A stretch of DNA of 64,000 nt from Streptomyces sp. NBC_00377 (GCF_036075115.1 NZ_CP107958.1:6510001-6574000), one strand, 5' to 3'; positions 42,982 through 52,222 are shown, counted from the first letter of the stretch. The notes: generated from the letters alone by a model not told the origin. Program-made: numbers and translations.

Positions 42982-44451
42982 ATGTCTGACCCCGGACCCG
43001 CCGGACCGTCGCCGACGCCGGGCCCCGCCGGCGGCACCCCGCAGCGGCTGCGCGGCGGCGTCCTCGGCATGGCGGACATCGCCGCCGCCACGATGGCCAA
43101 CGTCGGCCCGGCCATGAGCTTCTTCTTCGGCTTCGCCTTCCTGGCCACCACCGCGGGCGTCGCCTCCCCGCTGACCATCGTGGCGGCGGGGGTGGCGGTC
43201 GCGCTGTTCGGCAACACGCTGGCCGAGTTCTCCCGGGCGCACCCCTCGGCGGGCAGCTTCACCACCTTCGTGGGCAAGACCTTCGGGCCGGTCAGCGCGG
43301 TGACCACGGCCCTGCTCGCCGGACTCGGCTACATCATCGCCATGGCCTCCGTGATCGCGATCTCGGGCGGGTTCATGCAGATCACCCTGCACCACTACAC
43401 CGGCGTCGACCTGCCGTGGATCCTCTGGACGCTGCTGCTGACCGGGCTGGCGGTGGTGCTGATGCTGCGCGGGATCGTGGTGTCCACCAAGTGGGCCGGC
43501 TACTTCTTCGGCGTGGAGATGCTCGTGCTGGTCGTGGTCTCGGTCGCGGCGATCGTCGAGCACCGGGGCGACCTCTCCCTCGCTCCGTTCCTGCCCTCCC
43601 ACCTCACCCACGGCGTCAAGGGCCTCGCGGCGGGCTTCCCGCTGGCGGTGTACCTGTTCATCGGCTGGGAGAACTCGGCCGCACTGGCCGAGGAGACGGA
43701 GAACCCGCGGCGCAACGTCGGCCGCGCCGTCTTCTCCTCCGTCGCGATCATGACGGTGAGCTACATCCTCTTCTCCTACGCCACCGTGACAGGCTTCGGC
43801 TACGACGTGCAGCGACTCGGCGACTCCCGGATCCCCTTCATCGACGTCGCCCAGCACACGCTGGGGGCGCTGGCGCTCCTCGCCTACCTCGGCGGCCTGA
43901 CCTCCACCCTCGGCGTGCTGATCGCGGGCATCAACTCCCAGGCGAGGCTGGTGTTCAACGCCGGACGCGAAGGGCTGCTCCCGTCCTTCTTCGGGTACGT
44001 CCATCCCACCCGCCGTACGCCGAACAACGCGATCGTCACCTTCACCGCCACCGCGCTGCTGATCATCGCGGGATGGGGCCTGGGGCATCTGTTCGGGGAC
44101 GGAGGTCAGATGAACCCGGTGGTCTTCTTCGCCGAGTCCTCCAGTCTGGGCGCGATCCTGATCCTGCTGGTCTATCTCGCGTCCAACATCGCGCTGCCGC
44201 TGTACTACCGCAGATACCGCCCGCAGGAGTTCCGGATCCTGCGGCACCTGGTGCTGCCGGCGGTCGGGGCCCTCGCCGTCCTGGTCCCGCTGTACTACCT
44301 CGCCAAGCCCGGACAGCCCGCCCCGTACAGCTGGTTCCCGTACGCGGCCGCGGCCACCCTCCTCGCGGCCGTCTGCTACGCGACGCTCCTGGTCCGACGC
44401 GACCCGGGCCTGGCCGACCGGGTGGGATCGGTCGTCGCCGACGCGGAGTGA
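42982..44451 (+). CDS. APC-superfamily amino acid permease
   Basis: 489 residues, about 12 transmembrane helices, with the conserved cytosolic loop EETENPRRNVGRAV typical of the APC group. The N-terminus (GVLGMADIAAATMANVGPAMS) differs from the permease at 40,595, so this is a different subfamily. The ATG follows GGAAGGGAG by 9 bases. It is probably co-transcribed with the GntR gene 23 bases upstream. Substrate unknown. Confidence 0.88.
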   Translation: MSDPGPAGPSPTPGPAGGTPQRLRGGVLGMADIAAATMANVGPAMSFFFGFAFLATTAGVASPLTIVAAGVAVALFGNTLAEFSRAHPSAGSFTTFVGKTFGPVSAVTTALLAGLGYIIAMASVIAISGGFMQITLHHYTGVDLPWILWTLLLTGLAVVLMLRGIVVSTKWAGYFFGVEMLVLVVVSVAAIVEHRGDLSLAPFLPSHLTHGVKGLAAGFPLAVYLFIGWENSAALAEETENPRRNVGRAVFSSVAIMTVSYILFSYATVTGFGYDVQRLGDSRIPFIDVAQHTLGALALLAYLGGLTSTLGVLIAGINSQARLVFNAGREGLLPSFFGYVHPTRRTPNNAIVTFTATALLIIAGWGLGHLFGDGGQMNPVVFFAESSSLGAILILLVYLASNIALPLYYRRYRPQEFRILRHLVLPAVGALAVLVPLYYLAKPGQPAPYSWFPYAAAATLLAAVCYATLLVRRDPGLADRVGSVVADAE

Positions 44452-44477
44452 GGACGGCGGTGACGGCCGCGGGTCGT

Positions 44478-44494
44478 CCCGCCGAGAGGGCGGG
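44478..44494. terminator. Terminator hairpin between convergent genes
   Basis: CCCGCC at 44,478-44,483 pairs with GGCGGG at 44,489-44,494, in the 58-base gap between the convergent permease and receptor-kinase genes. It can serve both strands. The stem is short, and a second weaker GC stem overlaps it. Confidence 0.45.
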
Positions 44495-44509
44495 CGCGCG
44501 GTTCCGCGG

Positions 44510-46765
44510 TCAGGAGACCGCCGCCTCCAGGTACTGGCCGAGGTAGCGGAACCTGCCGCCGGTCACCTGGTAGTCGAACATCGCGTCGTCGTTGAAGCCG
44601 TGTCCCTGCCGGTACTTGACGGTGCGGGTGATCCCGGTGTGCGCGACCTCGCGGAGCCTGCGGGCGATCGCGCCGCGCTCTCGCACCGCCGAGCCGTTCT
44701 TGTTGCAGGCATCGGCCAGGAACATCACGGCGTCGTAGGCCTCCGCTGCGTACCAGCCGGGGGCCGCGCCGAAGCGGGCGCGGTAGGCAGCGGTGAAAGC
44801 CCGGGTGGAAGGGCGGGCCGCGGGGTCCACGAACGAGGTGGCGAAGACCCAGCCGGTCGCGGCGGCGCCTGCGGCGGTGAGGAAAGCCGGACCGAAGGCC
44901 TGCTCCGTCGCCATGCCGGTTCCGGTGAATCCGGCGGCCTTGAGGGCGGATGCGAGACCGGCGGTCCGCGCCGCGTCCCCCGTGCAGATGACCGAGTCCG
45001 CTCCCGCGGACATCACCGCCGCGGCCAGCGAGGCGTAGTCGATCTTCCCGGCGGGGACGCTTTTCAGGGTGGTGTCCCGGCCGGACTTCCGCAGCCCCTG
45101 CTGGGCCAGGTCGCACAGGGTCCAGGCGGTGTCGCCCTGCGCCCGGTCGTCCACCAGGAACACGTTCCGCGCGTCGACGTGGTTGCCGAGGTAGCCGATG
45201 CAGGGGGCGGCGAGCAGACTCCTCTCGACATGCAGCGCCGCATGGGAGCGGAACTGGTTGTAGCCGAACGACCTGCCCTCGAGATTGACGTCCACCGAGA
45301 CGGACACCACCGGCATCGTCGCCTTCGTGTACGAGGCCTCCGTGCTGAGGAAGCAGGCGTCGGTGGTGGGCCCCAGCACCGCGAGGACGGCGGCGTCCTT
45401 CGTCAGCCGTCCGGCCAGGCTCCCGGCCCGGGTCGGGTCGCCGCCGTCGTCGTAGGGGATCAGCTTCAGGCGGAAGGGACGGCCGCTCTTGGCGTTGACC
45501 TGCTCGACGGCCAGCCGGGCACCGTTGAGCTGGGCGTTCCCGCTCTCCTTGTGGGCCCCGGTCAGATCACCCTGGAACGCCACGACCAGTTCCGGGCGTG
45601 GGCTCGCGCCCGACGGAGGCGCCGTCGGCGTCCCGGAGCGGGTGCTCCACCACCAGGCACCGCCGCCGCCGGCCGCAAGCACCCCGGCGGTGGAGCCGAG
45701 GCGCAGGAAGCTGCGGCGGCGGATGCCCGGCACGGCGGGCGGGGCGGCCGCGACGGCCGTCAGCGTCGCGGCTTCCGGTGACACGGGTGCTACCGGTGAC
45801 ACGGGGTTCGCGGGCGCGGACACCTGCGTCGGCTCGATGGCGCCGAGGGTGAGCACGGCGGCGGACCGGTCGTTGATCAGCCGCATGACCGGCTCGGGCA
45901 GCCAGCCGGGCGGCCCGGCGGGGCGGGCGTCCGGCCCTTCCGAGCCTTTTCCACCGGCCTCCGTCTCCCCGAGGGCCTCGCGGAGACGGGCGAGGGTGGG
46001 ACGGCGCGGCGGATCCTTGTCCAGACAGGCCCTCAGCAGCGGAGCCAGGTCGTCCGGCAGCGCGGCGGGGTCGGGATCCTCGTAGACCGTGCGCAGCAGC
46101 ATGCCGGCCGCCCCGCCGCCACCGAACGGCCGTACCCCCGTCGCGGCGAACGCCAGCACGCACCCCAGCGAGAACACGTCGCTGGGCGGGCCGATCTCCC
46201 CGCCGCGCGCCCGCGCCTGCTCGGGCGAGAGGAAGCCGGGCGAGCCGACGATCATGCCGCTGGAGGTGAGCGCCGTCGCCTCCGGGGCGCGGGCGATGCC
46301 GAAGTCGATGAGCCGTGGCCCGTCCGGGGCCAGCAGGACGTTGCCGGGCTTCACGTCGCGGTGCACGAGACCGGCCGCGTGCACCGCGTCGAGCGCCTCG
46401 GCGAGCCGGACGCCGAGCACCCGCACCGAGGCCGGGGCGAGCGGTCCGAACGTGTCCACCGTTTCGGAGAGCGACGGTCCCGGCACGAACGAGGTCGCCA
46501 GCCATGGAGTGTCGGCATCGGCGTCGGCGTCCAGCAGCGGGACCACCCAGGGGCTGTCCACCCGCCGGGCGACCTCCACCTCGCGGCGGAACCGGGCCCG
46601 GAAGCCCGGCTCGTCGGCGTACGAGGCACGGACCGTCTTGACCGCGGCGATCGCTCCGCCCGGCGCCCGCGCCAGGAAGACGACGCCCATCCCGCCCGCG
46701 CCAAGGCGCCGCAGCAGACGGTAGCGTCCGAGCCGGGAGGGGTCGCCGGCGCGCAGCGGCTCCAT
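44510..46765 (-). CDS. Receptor-like Ser/Thr kinase with extracellular branched-chain amino acid-type binding domain
   Basis: 751 residues. The kinase domain (about 12-275) has GRYRLLRRLGAGGMG, HRDVKPGN, DFGIA and S-P-E-Q. A Pro/Ala linker leads to one membrane segment near RSFLRLGSTAGVLAAGGG, followed by a periplasmic-binding fold of the Peripla_BP_6 (LivJ) family: VAFQGDLTGAHKESGNAQ, GARLAVEQVN, then VLAVLGPTTD. It is a membrane sensor that could couple an external ligand to phosphorylation. The ATG shares one base with the stop of the kinase gene upstream (TGATG), so the two paralogues are coupled. Confidence 0.88.
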   Translation of the reverse strand: MEPLRAGDPSRLGRYRLLRRLGAGGMGVVFLARAPGGAIAAVKTVRASYADEPGFRARFRREVEVARRVDSPWVVPLLDADADADTPWLATSFVPGPSLSETVDTFGPLAPASVRVLGVRLAEALDAVHAAGLVHRDVKPGNVLLAPDGPRLIDFGIARAPEATALTSSGMIVGSPGFLSPEQARARGGEIGPPSDVFSLGCVLAFAATGVRPFGGGGAAGMLLRTVYEDPDPAALPDDLAPLLRACLDKDPPRRPTLARLREALGETEAGGKGSEGPDARPAGPPGWLPEPVMRLINDRSAAVLTLGAIEPTQVSAPANPVSPVAPVSPEAATLTAVAAAPPAVPGIRRRSFLRLGSTAGVLAAGGGGAWWWSTRSGTPTAPPSGASPRPELVVAFQGDLTGAHKESGNAQLNGARLAVEQVNAKSGRPFRLKLIPYDDGGDPTRAGSLAGRLTKDAAVLAVLGPTTDACFLSTEASYTKATMPVVSVSVDVNLEGRSFGYNQFRSHAALHVERSLLAAPCIGYLGNHVDARNVFLVDDRAQGDTAWTLCDLAQQGLRKSGRDTTLKSVPAGKIDYASLAAAVMSAGADSVICTGDAARTAGLASALKAAGFTGTGMATEQAFGPAFLTAAGAAATGWVFATSFVDPAARPSTRAFTAAYRARFGAAPGWYAAEAYDAVMFLADACNKNGSAVRERGAIARRLREVAHTGITRTVKYRQGHGFNDDAMFDYQVTGGRFRYLGQYLEAAVS

Positions 46766-49203
46766 CAGACGGTGAGCGGCGCGGGGCCGCCGTACACGAA
46801 GTCACCCTGTTCGACCTGCCAGAGGAAACCCCCGGTGCCGTCGATGACCATCAGGCCGGTCCCGGCCATCTCGCCGGTCTGCTCGAAGGCGAACGCCTTC
46901 GTGATGCCTTCGTACTTCCCCGTCTGCACGGTCTTGAGCAGGTTCTCCCGGGTGCGCTTCTTCGCCGGCAGCCCGGACAGGGCCTTCAGCAGCATCCCGG
47001 TCACGTCGTACGCCTCCGCCGCGTACCGGGGTGGAGCCTCCCTGAAGCGCGCACGGTAGGAGGCGGCGAACTTCGCGGCCTCGGGCTTGCGGGTCGGGTC
47101 GACGACCGGAGCCACCATCACCCAGCCCTCGGCTGCCTCCTGAGCACCCGTCAGGAATCGTCCGTCGAGCAGGGCCGGCCCGGACACGCGCGCGCCCCGG
47201 AAGGCGCGTTGCCTCAGCGTCGCGGCGATCAGCGCGCCCCGGTCGGGCAGCCCGGCGAAGAACACGGAGTCGGCGCCCGCGGAGAGCACCGCGTCCACCG
47301 CGGTGCCGAAGTCGTGACGCATCGCGCTGACCACCTCCGGCACCGCCGGCTGCTGTGCGTTGCTCAACTGAGTACTGAGGGAAGTGCCGAGATCCGTCCC
47401 GTAATTGCCTGCCGGACGGTCGACGACAAGCCCGACCTTGCGCGAACGGGCCGTGCCACGCAGGTAGTTGCTCATGTACAGGGCGAGCACTGAGTCGGGC
47501 AGCCGTCCGAGCAGGAACGAGCGGAAGCCCTGGATGACGAGGCTGACACTGCCGGGGGACACCGCGACGACCGGCACGAGTCCGGCGTCGTACTTGGCGA
47601 GCGCCGCCTGGGCGGTCGCGTCGGTGGTCGGGCCGACCACGGCGAGGACCGCCGGGTCGTCCGCGAGCTCCGCGGCGAGCCGGGTCGAGGCCGCCGGATC
47701 GCCCTTGTCGTCGACGGCCCTGACCTTCACGGTGAACGGGGCGTCACCACGCGCGTTGAACTCGGCGACGGCGAGCCGCAGTCCGCGTTCCTGAGCCCTT
47801 CCCGACTCGCGCTGCGGGCCACTGAGGTCGCCGTGCAGCGCGAGGGTGTGCACGGGCCGTCGCGCGGCCGCGGGCTTGTCGTCCTTCGCGTCGTCGTCGC
47901 GGGTCGCCGCCCACCAGGCCGTTCCCGCACCCGCCGCGACCGCCACCGCCCCGCCTGCGAGCAGCAGGAAACGGCGTCTGCCGGTCGGTCGCGCGTCCTG
48001 CGGCCCGGACGGCGAAGCCTGGTCGGCCGAGGCCGAGGCCGAGGCCGGGTCAGGGGGCGTGTCCTGCACGTCGGAGGCGGTTTCCGGGAGGCCCCCCGCT
48101 GCCGTGCCCGGTCCCGCCGAGGCGGTGGCCGGGACCTGGGTGTGCTCGATGTCCGGCAGCGCGAGCGCGGCCGCCGACCGCTCGGCGATCAGACGGGTCA
48201 CCGCCTCGGGCAGCCACCCCACCGCCTGTTGGTCCTGTGGACCGCCGTCGGCCGCCCGCGGGTCCTGTGGACCGCCGTCGGCCGCCCGCGGGTCCTGTGG
48301 ACCGCCGTCGGCCGCCCGCGGGTCCTGTGGACCGCCGTCGGCCGCCTGCCGGTCCTGTGAACTGCCCCCGGCTGCCTGCTGGTTCGGCAGGCTGCCCTCG
48401 GTCGTCAAACGCCGCACCAGCTCCGCCGCGTCCGGACGCCGGGCCGGATCCTTCTCCAGGCAGGCCTCCACCACCTCGCGCAGCTCCGCCGGCACCCCGT
48501 CGAGGTCCGCCGGATCGTGCACGGCCCGGTAGAGCAGGGCGTCGACCGCTCCGCCGCCGAACGGCGCCCGGCCGGTCGCCGCGAACGCCAGCACACAGCC
48601 GAGGGAGAACACGTCGCTCGCCGGCCCGATGTCGTCGCCACCGGGTCCCGTGGCCTGCTCGGGCGAGAGATAGCCGGGGGTGCCGACCACCATTCCGGTC
48701 GCGGTGAGCGCCGTGTCCTCCGGCGCCCGGGCGATGCCGAAGTCGATGAGCCGCGGACCGTCATGGGCGATCAGTACATTGCCCGGCTTCAGGTCCCGGT
48801 GGACCAGCCCGGCCCGGTGCACCTCGCCCAGGGCCTGGGCCAGCCGGGTCCCGAGCAGCCGCACCCCGGGCTCCATCAGAGGTCCGTACGCGGCCACGGC
48901 CTCGCCCAGCGACGGGCCGGGTACGTACGCCGTCGCCAGCCAGGGCGCCTCGGCGTCTGCGTCGGCGTCCACCAGCGGCACCGCCCACGGGCTGTGGACC
49001 TGCCGGGCCACCTCGACCTCGCGGCGGAACCGCTCCTTGAAGCCCGGCTCCTCGGCGTACTCGGCCAGCAGCACCTTCAGCGCCACCAGGGCGCCGTTCG
49101 GGGTGCGCGCCAGGTACACGACGCCCATGCCGCCGGCGCCGAGCCGGCCGAGCAGGCGGTGGTCCGCGATACGCGCGGGGTCGGAAGAACGCAGCGGCTC
49201 CAT
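46765..49203 (-). CDS. Receptor-like Ser/Thr kinase with extracellular solute-binding domain (paralogue)
   Basis: 812 residues with the same layout as the next gene: kinase at about 10-270 (RLGAGGMGVVYLA, HRDLKPGN, DFGIA), a long linker, a membrane helix near R-R-R-F-L-L-L-A-G-G-A-V-A-V-A, and a LivJ-like domain (HTLALHGDLSGPQRESGRAQ, VLAVVGPTTD). The linker contains tandem copies of the decapeptide DGGPQDPRAA encoded by a 30-base DNA repeat. The ATG shares one base with the lipoprotein stop and its own stop shares one base with the next kinase, giving a three-gene coupled operon. The two kinases clearly arose by duplication. Confidence 0.88.
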   Translation of the reverse strand: MEPLRSSDPARIADHRLLGRLGAGGMGVVYLARTPNGALVALKVLLAEYAEEPGFKERFRREVEVARQVHSPWAVPLVDADADAEAPWLATAYVPGPSLGEAVAAYGPLMEPGVRLLGTRLAQALGEVHRAGLVHRDLKPGNVLIAHDGPRLIDFGIARAPEDTALTATGMVVGTPGYLSPEQATGPGGDDIGPASDVFSLGCVLAFAATGRAPFGGGAVDALLYRAVHDPADLDGVPAELREVVEACLEKDPARRPDAAELVRRLTTEGSLPNQQAAGGSSQDRQAADGGPQDPRAADGGPQDPRAADGGPQDPRAADGGPQDQQAVGWLPEAVTRLIAERSAAALALPDIEHTQVPATASAGPGTAAGGLPETASDVQDTPPDPASASASADQASPSGPQDARPTGRRRFLLLAGGAVAVAAGAGTAWWAATRDDDAKDDKPAAARRPVHTLALHGDLSGPQRESGRAQERGLRLAVAEFNARGDAPFTVKVRAVDDKGDPAASTRLAAELADDPAVLAVVGPTTDATAQAALAKYDAGLVPVVAVSPGSVSLVIQGFRSFLLGRLPDSVLALYMSNYLRGTARSRKVGLVVDRPAGNYGTDLGTSLSTQLSNAQQPAVPEVVSAMRHDFGTAVDAVLSAGADSVFFAGLPDRGALIAATLRQRAFRGARVSGPALLDGRFLTGAQEAAEGWVMVAPVVDPTRKPEAAKFAASYRARFREAPPRYAAEAYDVTGMLLKALSGLPAKKRTRENLLKTVQTGKYEGITKAFAFEQTGEMAGTGLMVIDGTGGFLWQVEQGDFVYGGPAPLTV
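48231..48380 (-). repeat. 30-base in-frame tandem repeat in the kinase linker
   Basis: Unit GGTCCTGTGGACCGCCGTCG plus ten more bases (48,231-48,260). Copies two and three are identical, the fourth has changes in its last bases, and a fifth is degenerate. The period is a multiple of three and encodes repeats of DGGPQDPRAA on the minus strand, so copy number can change without breaking the frame. Confidence 0.9.
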
Positions 49204-50072
49204 CAGTTCTTCCCTCCGAGCTGGTTCTTCACGCGGTCGAGCATCTTGGTGGCGGCGGCCGACGCGTACTGGCCCAACTCGTCGTTGGTATAACCCTTGG
49301 CGCCCATCACCGACACCCCCACGGTGACCGTGCCGAGCCGGGTGACGAACCAGCGGTACGTCTGTGCGCTCGTCCCGGAGAGGTACTGGCCTATCTCCAC
49401 CACCTGATCGTCGGCGTAGGTGTTGCCGCCCTGGCCGTAGGGACTGGCGGCCGACATGAGCCCGGCTATCCGCTCGTCGGTGCGGACCTGCTGGACCCGG
49501 CAGCGCAGCGCCTCCTCCAGGGTGGTGGACAACTGCTGGTCGGCCGCGGTGACGTCGGCGTGCACGGTCACCGCCGCGGTCACCTTCAGCGTTCCCCTGC
49601 CGCCCGAGCCCGGCAGTTCGCTGTAGCGGGACAGCGAGGCGAGCACACTCGAGGGAAGGGGCCGGCGCTGCCAGCGGCACTGTTGGTCGAGCACGGCGAC
49701 GGTGCCGGGGGCGCTCGCGGCCGGCTGCTGGGCACGGAAACCCGCACCCCAGTCCGCCGGCCGCAGCGCGACCGCCTGCGCCACCGTCTCGGCCCGCCGC
49801 CTCGTCCGGGGCACCTCGGCGGGGGCCGCCTCGAACGGCGACAGCGACGCGGTGCCGCCGCCCGGCGAGGAGGCGGGCGAGGAGGGCGAGCCGGACGCGG
49901 ACGGCGCCGGGGTCCGGGCGGACGCCGAAGGGCTCGGCTCTGCCGCCTTGTCGTCCCCCGCGCCGCAGCCGCCCAGCAGCACGGCTGCCGCGGCCGCCGA
50001 CGCCGCGGCCCTCAAGGGCCACGTCGCCCCCAAGGGCCAAGTCGTCCTGCGTCTGCCTGTGTTGTCGCCCAT
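49203..50072 (-). CDS. Lipoprotein, probable partner of the receptor kinases
   Basis: 289 residues. A basic N-terminus and hydrophobic stretch end in the lipobox LGGC (Cys 36), so it is anchored outside the membrane. A Ser/Pro/Ala-rich spacer follows, then a folded domain of about 190 residues with two further cysteines (QQCRW and LRCRV) that may form a disulphide. No specific family is certain; it is reminiscent of PknH-type extracellular sensor domains. It is the first gene of a coupled operon with two receptor kinases, which suggests it presents a ligand to them or shares their stimulus. Confidence 0.75.
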   Translation of the reverse strand: MGDNTGRRRTTWPLGATWPLRAAASAAAAAVLLGGCGAGDDKAAEPSPSASARTPAPSASGSPSSPASSPGGGTASLSPFEAAPAEVPRTRRRAETVAQAVALRPADWGAGFRAQQPAASAPGTVAVLDQQCRWQRRPLPSSVLASLSRYSELPGSGGRGTLKVTAAVTVHADVTAADQQLSTTLEEALRCRVQQVRTDERIAGLMSAASPYGQGGNTYADDQVVEIGQYLSGTSAQTYRWFVTRLGTVTVGVSVMGAKGYTNDELGQYASAAATKMLDRVKNQLGGKN

Positions 50073-50308
50073 GCCCGCCCCTCCGCCTCAGCGCCCCCGC
50101 TTCGCGTGCGGTGATCGTACAGAGGTACGCGAGAAGTGGACGGACGGTTCCGTGAACGGAGTTCGGTCTTCAGTGCGGCACGGCCCCCGTGGACGCGGTG
50201 GACAACTGCCGTGCGTGGCGCCGCGTCTCGCGACCGGCTGTGCCGGGGGAACGACGATGCCGTCCTCGCGGCCGCGGCGGGGCTCCCGTCTCCTCGGCCT
50301 TCCCGAGG

Positions 50309-50716
50309 TCAGGGCGCTGGTTCTTGCGTCGGCCGATCGTCCGCGCTCGCCAGGGATCGCCGCGCCACCCGTGCCAGATGCCGCGCGAAGACCGCCTCCG
50401 CCTCCGGCGTCAGGGTCCGCAGCGCCACCAGTGCCGTGATGACCACGTCGCACAGTTCGCCCTGGACGTCCTCCCACGAGTGGGTGACGCCCTTGCGGGG
50501 GTTCTGGCCGGTCGCCCCGATCACGGCCTGCGCGACCTCACCGACCTCCTCCGACAGTTTCAGCAGCCGCAGCAGCAGGCCCTCCCGGCCGCCGTGCGCC
50601 CGGTCGGCGTCCAGCCAGCTCGACAGCGCGTCGACGGTGGCCCAGAGACCGGCGGGGCCCACAGGGGCGTGGGGTCCGGTGGGCACGGACTGCGGGGGCT
50701 GCGGCTCGGTGCTCAT
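50309..50716 (-). CDS. MazG-like protein
   Basis: 135 residues. The helical core carries LSEEVGEVAQAVIG and GELCDVVITAL, the E-E-x-x-E and E-x-x-D residues that bind magnesium in MazG/all-alpha NTP pyrophosphohydrolases. The N-terminal 25 residues are disordered. It probably hydrolyses a non-canonical or excess nucleotide. It stands alone: 236 bases downstream is the lipoprotein start, so a separate transcript is likely. Confidence 0.82.
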   Translation of the reverse strand: MSTEPQPPQSVPTGPHAPVGPAGLWATVDALSSWLDADRAHGGREGLLLRLLKLSEEVGEVAQAVIGATGQNPRKGVTHSWEDVQGELCDVVITALVALRTLTPEAEAVFARHLARVARRSLASADDRPTQEPAP

Positions 50717-50780
50717 GGACGAAGCGTGTCAGGCCCACGGACCCGCAGTCCCGGCGTCCAGGGATCACGGGCCCGTGCCC

Positions 50781-50860
50781 GGAGACGGCGTCCCGCGCGG
50801 CAGGCCACCGTCCCGTGTCCGGAGGCGCCGTCCCGCGCGGCAGGCCACCGTCCCGTGTCC
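50781..50860. repeat. Two direct 40-base repeats
   Basis: 50,781-50,820 and 50,821-50,860 are adjacent copies that differ at two positions only. The last 30 bases of each unit, including GGCAGGCCACCGTCCCGTGT, are identical. They are non-coding as far as can be seen and probably arose by slippage. Confidence 0.85.
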
Positions 50861-50938
50861 GGGCGGCACGGTCTGGCTTTGCGGACCGGGCCGGAATGCG
50901 GCGTCCGAGCGGCGCGGTCCCGCTCCGCAGGCCGCAGC

Positions 50939-51002
50939 CCCGTTCTCGGGGTCGCGCAGTCCCGTTCCGGCGTCGCACAGTCCCGTTTTCGGGGTCGCGC
51001 AG
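50939..51002. repeat. Three imperfect 21-22-base repeats
   Basis: The motif CCCGTTCTCGGGGTCGCGCA recurs three times as 22-, 21- and 22-base units with a few substitutions; a worn fourth copy may follow. Each unit contains a small CCCG...CGGG inverted repeat, so the array could fold into short stems. Confidence 0.65.
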
Positions 51003-51153
51003 CTCCGCTTCCCGCGCCGGGCCGAAGGCCGAGGTGCTGCATCCGGGGGCCGCAATCCCGCGCCGGAGGGCTGGTCGGGCCGGGCCGATTCGGCGTCCGG
51101 GGCAGCGTGGGCCGGGGGGCTCTTGTCGGGCGTCCGGGGCCGCGCGGGTCCGG

Positions 51154-51699
51154 TTACTCCTCGAACAGCGCTTCCTGTTCCCCCTGTTCCCGTCGGCGCA
51201 GCCGTTTGGCGCGCATGCCGATGACCGCGGCCGTCGCCGCCGCCGTCGCGCCCAGCGCCGCCGGGACCATCCAGCCGCGGTCGACCAGGTGGCCGAGGGC
51301 GTGGTCGAGGGAGAGGCGGCCCGGGCCCGTGATGGCGAGGCCCGCGGCGGCCAGGCCCAGGGAGGCCGCGTGCTCGTAGCCGCCGTTCTGCGCGAAGAAG
51401 CCGTTGGGGAGGTGTACCGCGGAGGCGCCCGCCATCGCGCCGGCCGCGGCCGCGCCCGCCGCCGGGGTGGCCAGGCCCAGCGCCAGCAGTGTGCCGCCGC
51501 CGGCCTCCGCCAGGCCGGCCGCCGTCGCGCTGGCCTTGCCTGGTGCGTAGCCGACGGACTCCATGAACTGGCCGGTCCCTTCCAGACCGTGCCCGCCGAA
51601 CCAGCCGAACAGTTTTTGCGCGCCGTGCGCCGCCAGCACTCCGCCGGTGCCCAGTCGGAGCAGCAGCAATCCCAGATCACGTCGGTCGTAGCAGGTCAC
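51154..51699 (-). CDS. DoxX family membrane protein
   Basis: 181 residues with four hydrophobic segments and the DoxX start pattern LLLLRLGTGGVLAAHGAQKLFGWF. Family members are small membrane proteins linked to oxidoreductase or thiosulphate metabolism, but the role here is unknown. The GTG at 51,699 was chosen because GGGAG lies 7 bases upstream; the longer frame has no coding character. A basic C-terminal tail (RAKRLRRREQ) ends in the cytoplasm. Confidence 0.85.
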   Translation of the reverse strand: MTCYDRRDLGLLLLRLGTGGVLAAHGAQKLFGWFGGHGLEGTGQFMESVGYAPGKASATAAGLAEAGGGTLLALGLATPAAGAAAAGAMAGASAVHLPNGFFAQNGGYEHAASLGLAAAGLAITGPGRLSLDHALGHLVDRGWMVPAALGATAAATAAVIGMRAKRLRRREQGEQEALFEE

Positions 51700-51867
51700 G
51701 GTGACTCCCTGAGCAGAAAAGCGCGGACGTGGAAGAACGGGAACGGAACAGACAAGACAGGAGCAGCCCCCTCCGCGTTTCCACCGTCGCACCACTCACA
51801 CCCGTCCGGCCCGTCCTGGACGCCGTTCGGGTGGCGGGGCCCGGACAGCGGTGTGAGTGTGGCCCGT

Positions 51868-52194
51868 ATGGCGATCCAGACCGACAGACTCAGCGACCCG
51901 GCCGTCCGTGCCTTCGTCGCCGCCGTCAACGCCCATGACGAGGAGGCCTTCCGCAGCCTGCTCACCCCCGACGCGACCATGGCGGACGACGGCTCCGATC
52001 GTGACCTCGCCCAGTGGGCCGACCGGGAGATCTTCTCCTCGCGCGGCCACATGGACGTCACGAAGGAGTCGGACGGCGGCCGTGCCCTCCTCGCCGACTA
52101 CCGCAACGACACCTGGGGCGAGATGCGCACGAGATGGAGCTTCGTCGTCGAGGACGACGGCCGGATCTCCCGTTTCGAGACCGGTCAGGCGTAG
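51868..52194 (+). CDS. SnoaL/NTF2-like small protein
   Basis: 108 residues: a helix-rich start (VRAFVAAVNAHDEEAFRSLL followed by T-P-D-A-T-M) and a sheet ending in WSFVVEDDGRISRFETGQ, the cone-like NTF2 fold. Such proteins bind or isomerise small molecules; no active-site residues are obvious. It is divergent from the DoxX gene and ends before a strong bidirectional terminator. The ATG at 51,868 is chosen; a GTG three codons earlier is possible. Confidence 0.78.
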   Translation: MAIQTDRLSDPAVRAFVAAVNAHDEEAFRSLLTPDATMADDGSDRDLAQWADREIFSSRGHMDVTKESDGGRALLADYRNDTWGEMRTRWSFVVEDDGRISRFETGQA

Positions 52195-52222
52195 GGCCTG
52201 TCGGCGACCGGTACTCGACGGT

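Larger units (their letters stand above)
50717..51153. other. Repeat-rich intergenic region
   Basis: 437 bases with no supported gene. Several frames stay open because of the GC bias, but none shows a domain or ribosome site. Two families of direct repeats fill much of it (50,781-50,860 and about 50,939-51,002). The promoter of the MazG-like gene should lie near its right side. Confidence 0.6.

Noticed and set aside
48231-48380. Regular 30-base repeats suggesting a CRISPR array.
   Set aside because: Copies are head-to-tail with no spacers and lie in frame inside a kinase gene.
50136-51224. A 362-codon plus-strand frame across the MazG-like gene and the repeat region.
   Set aside because: No ribosome site or domain; it crosses an opposing real gene and direct repeats.
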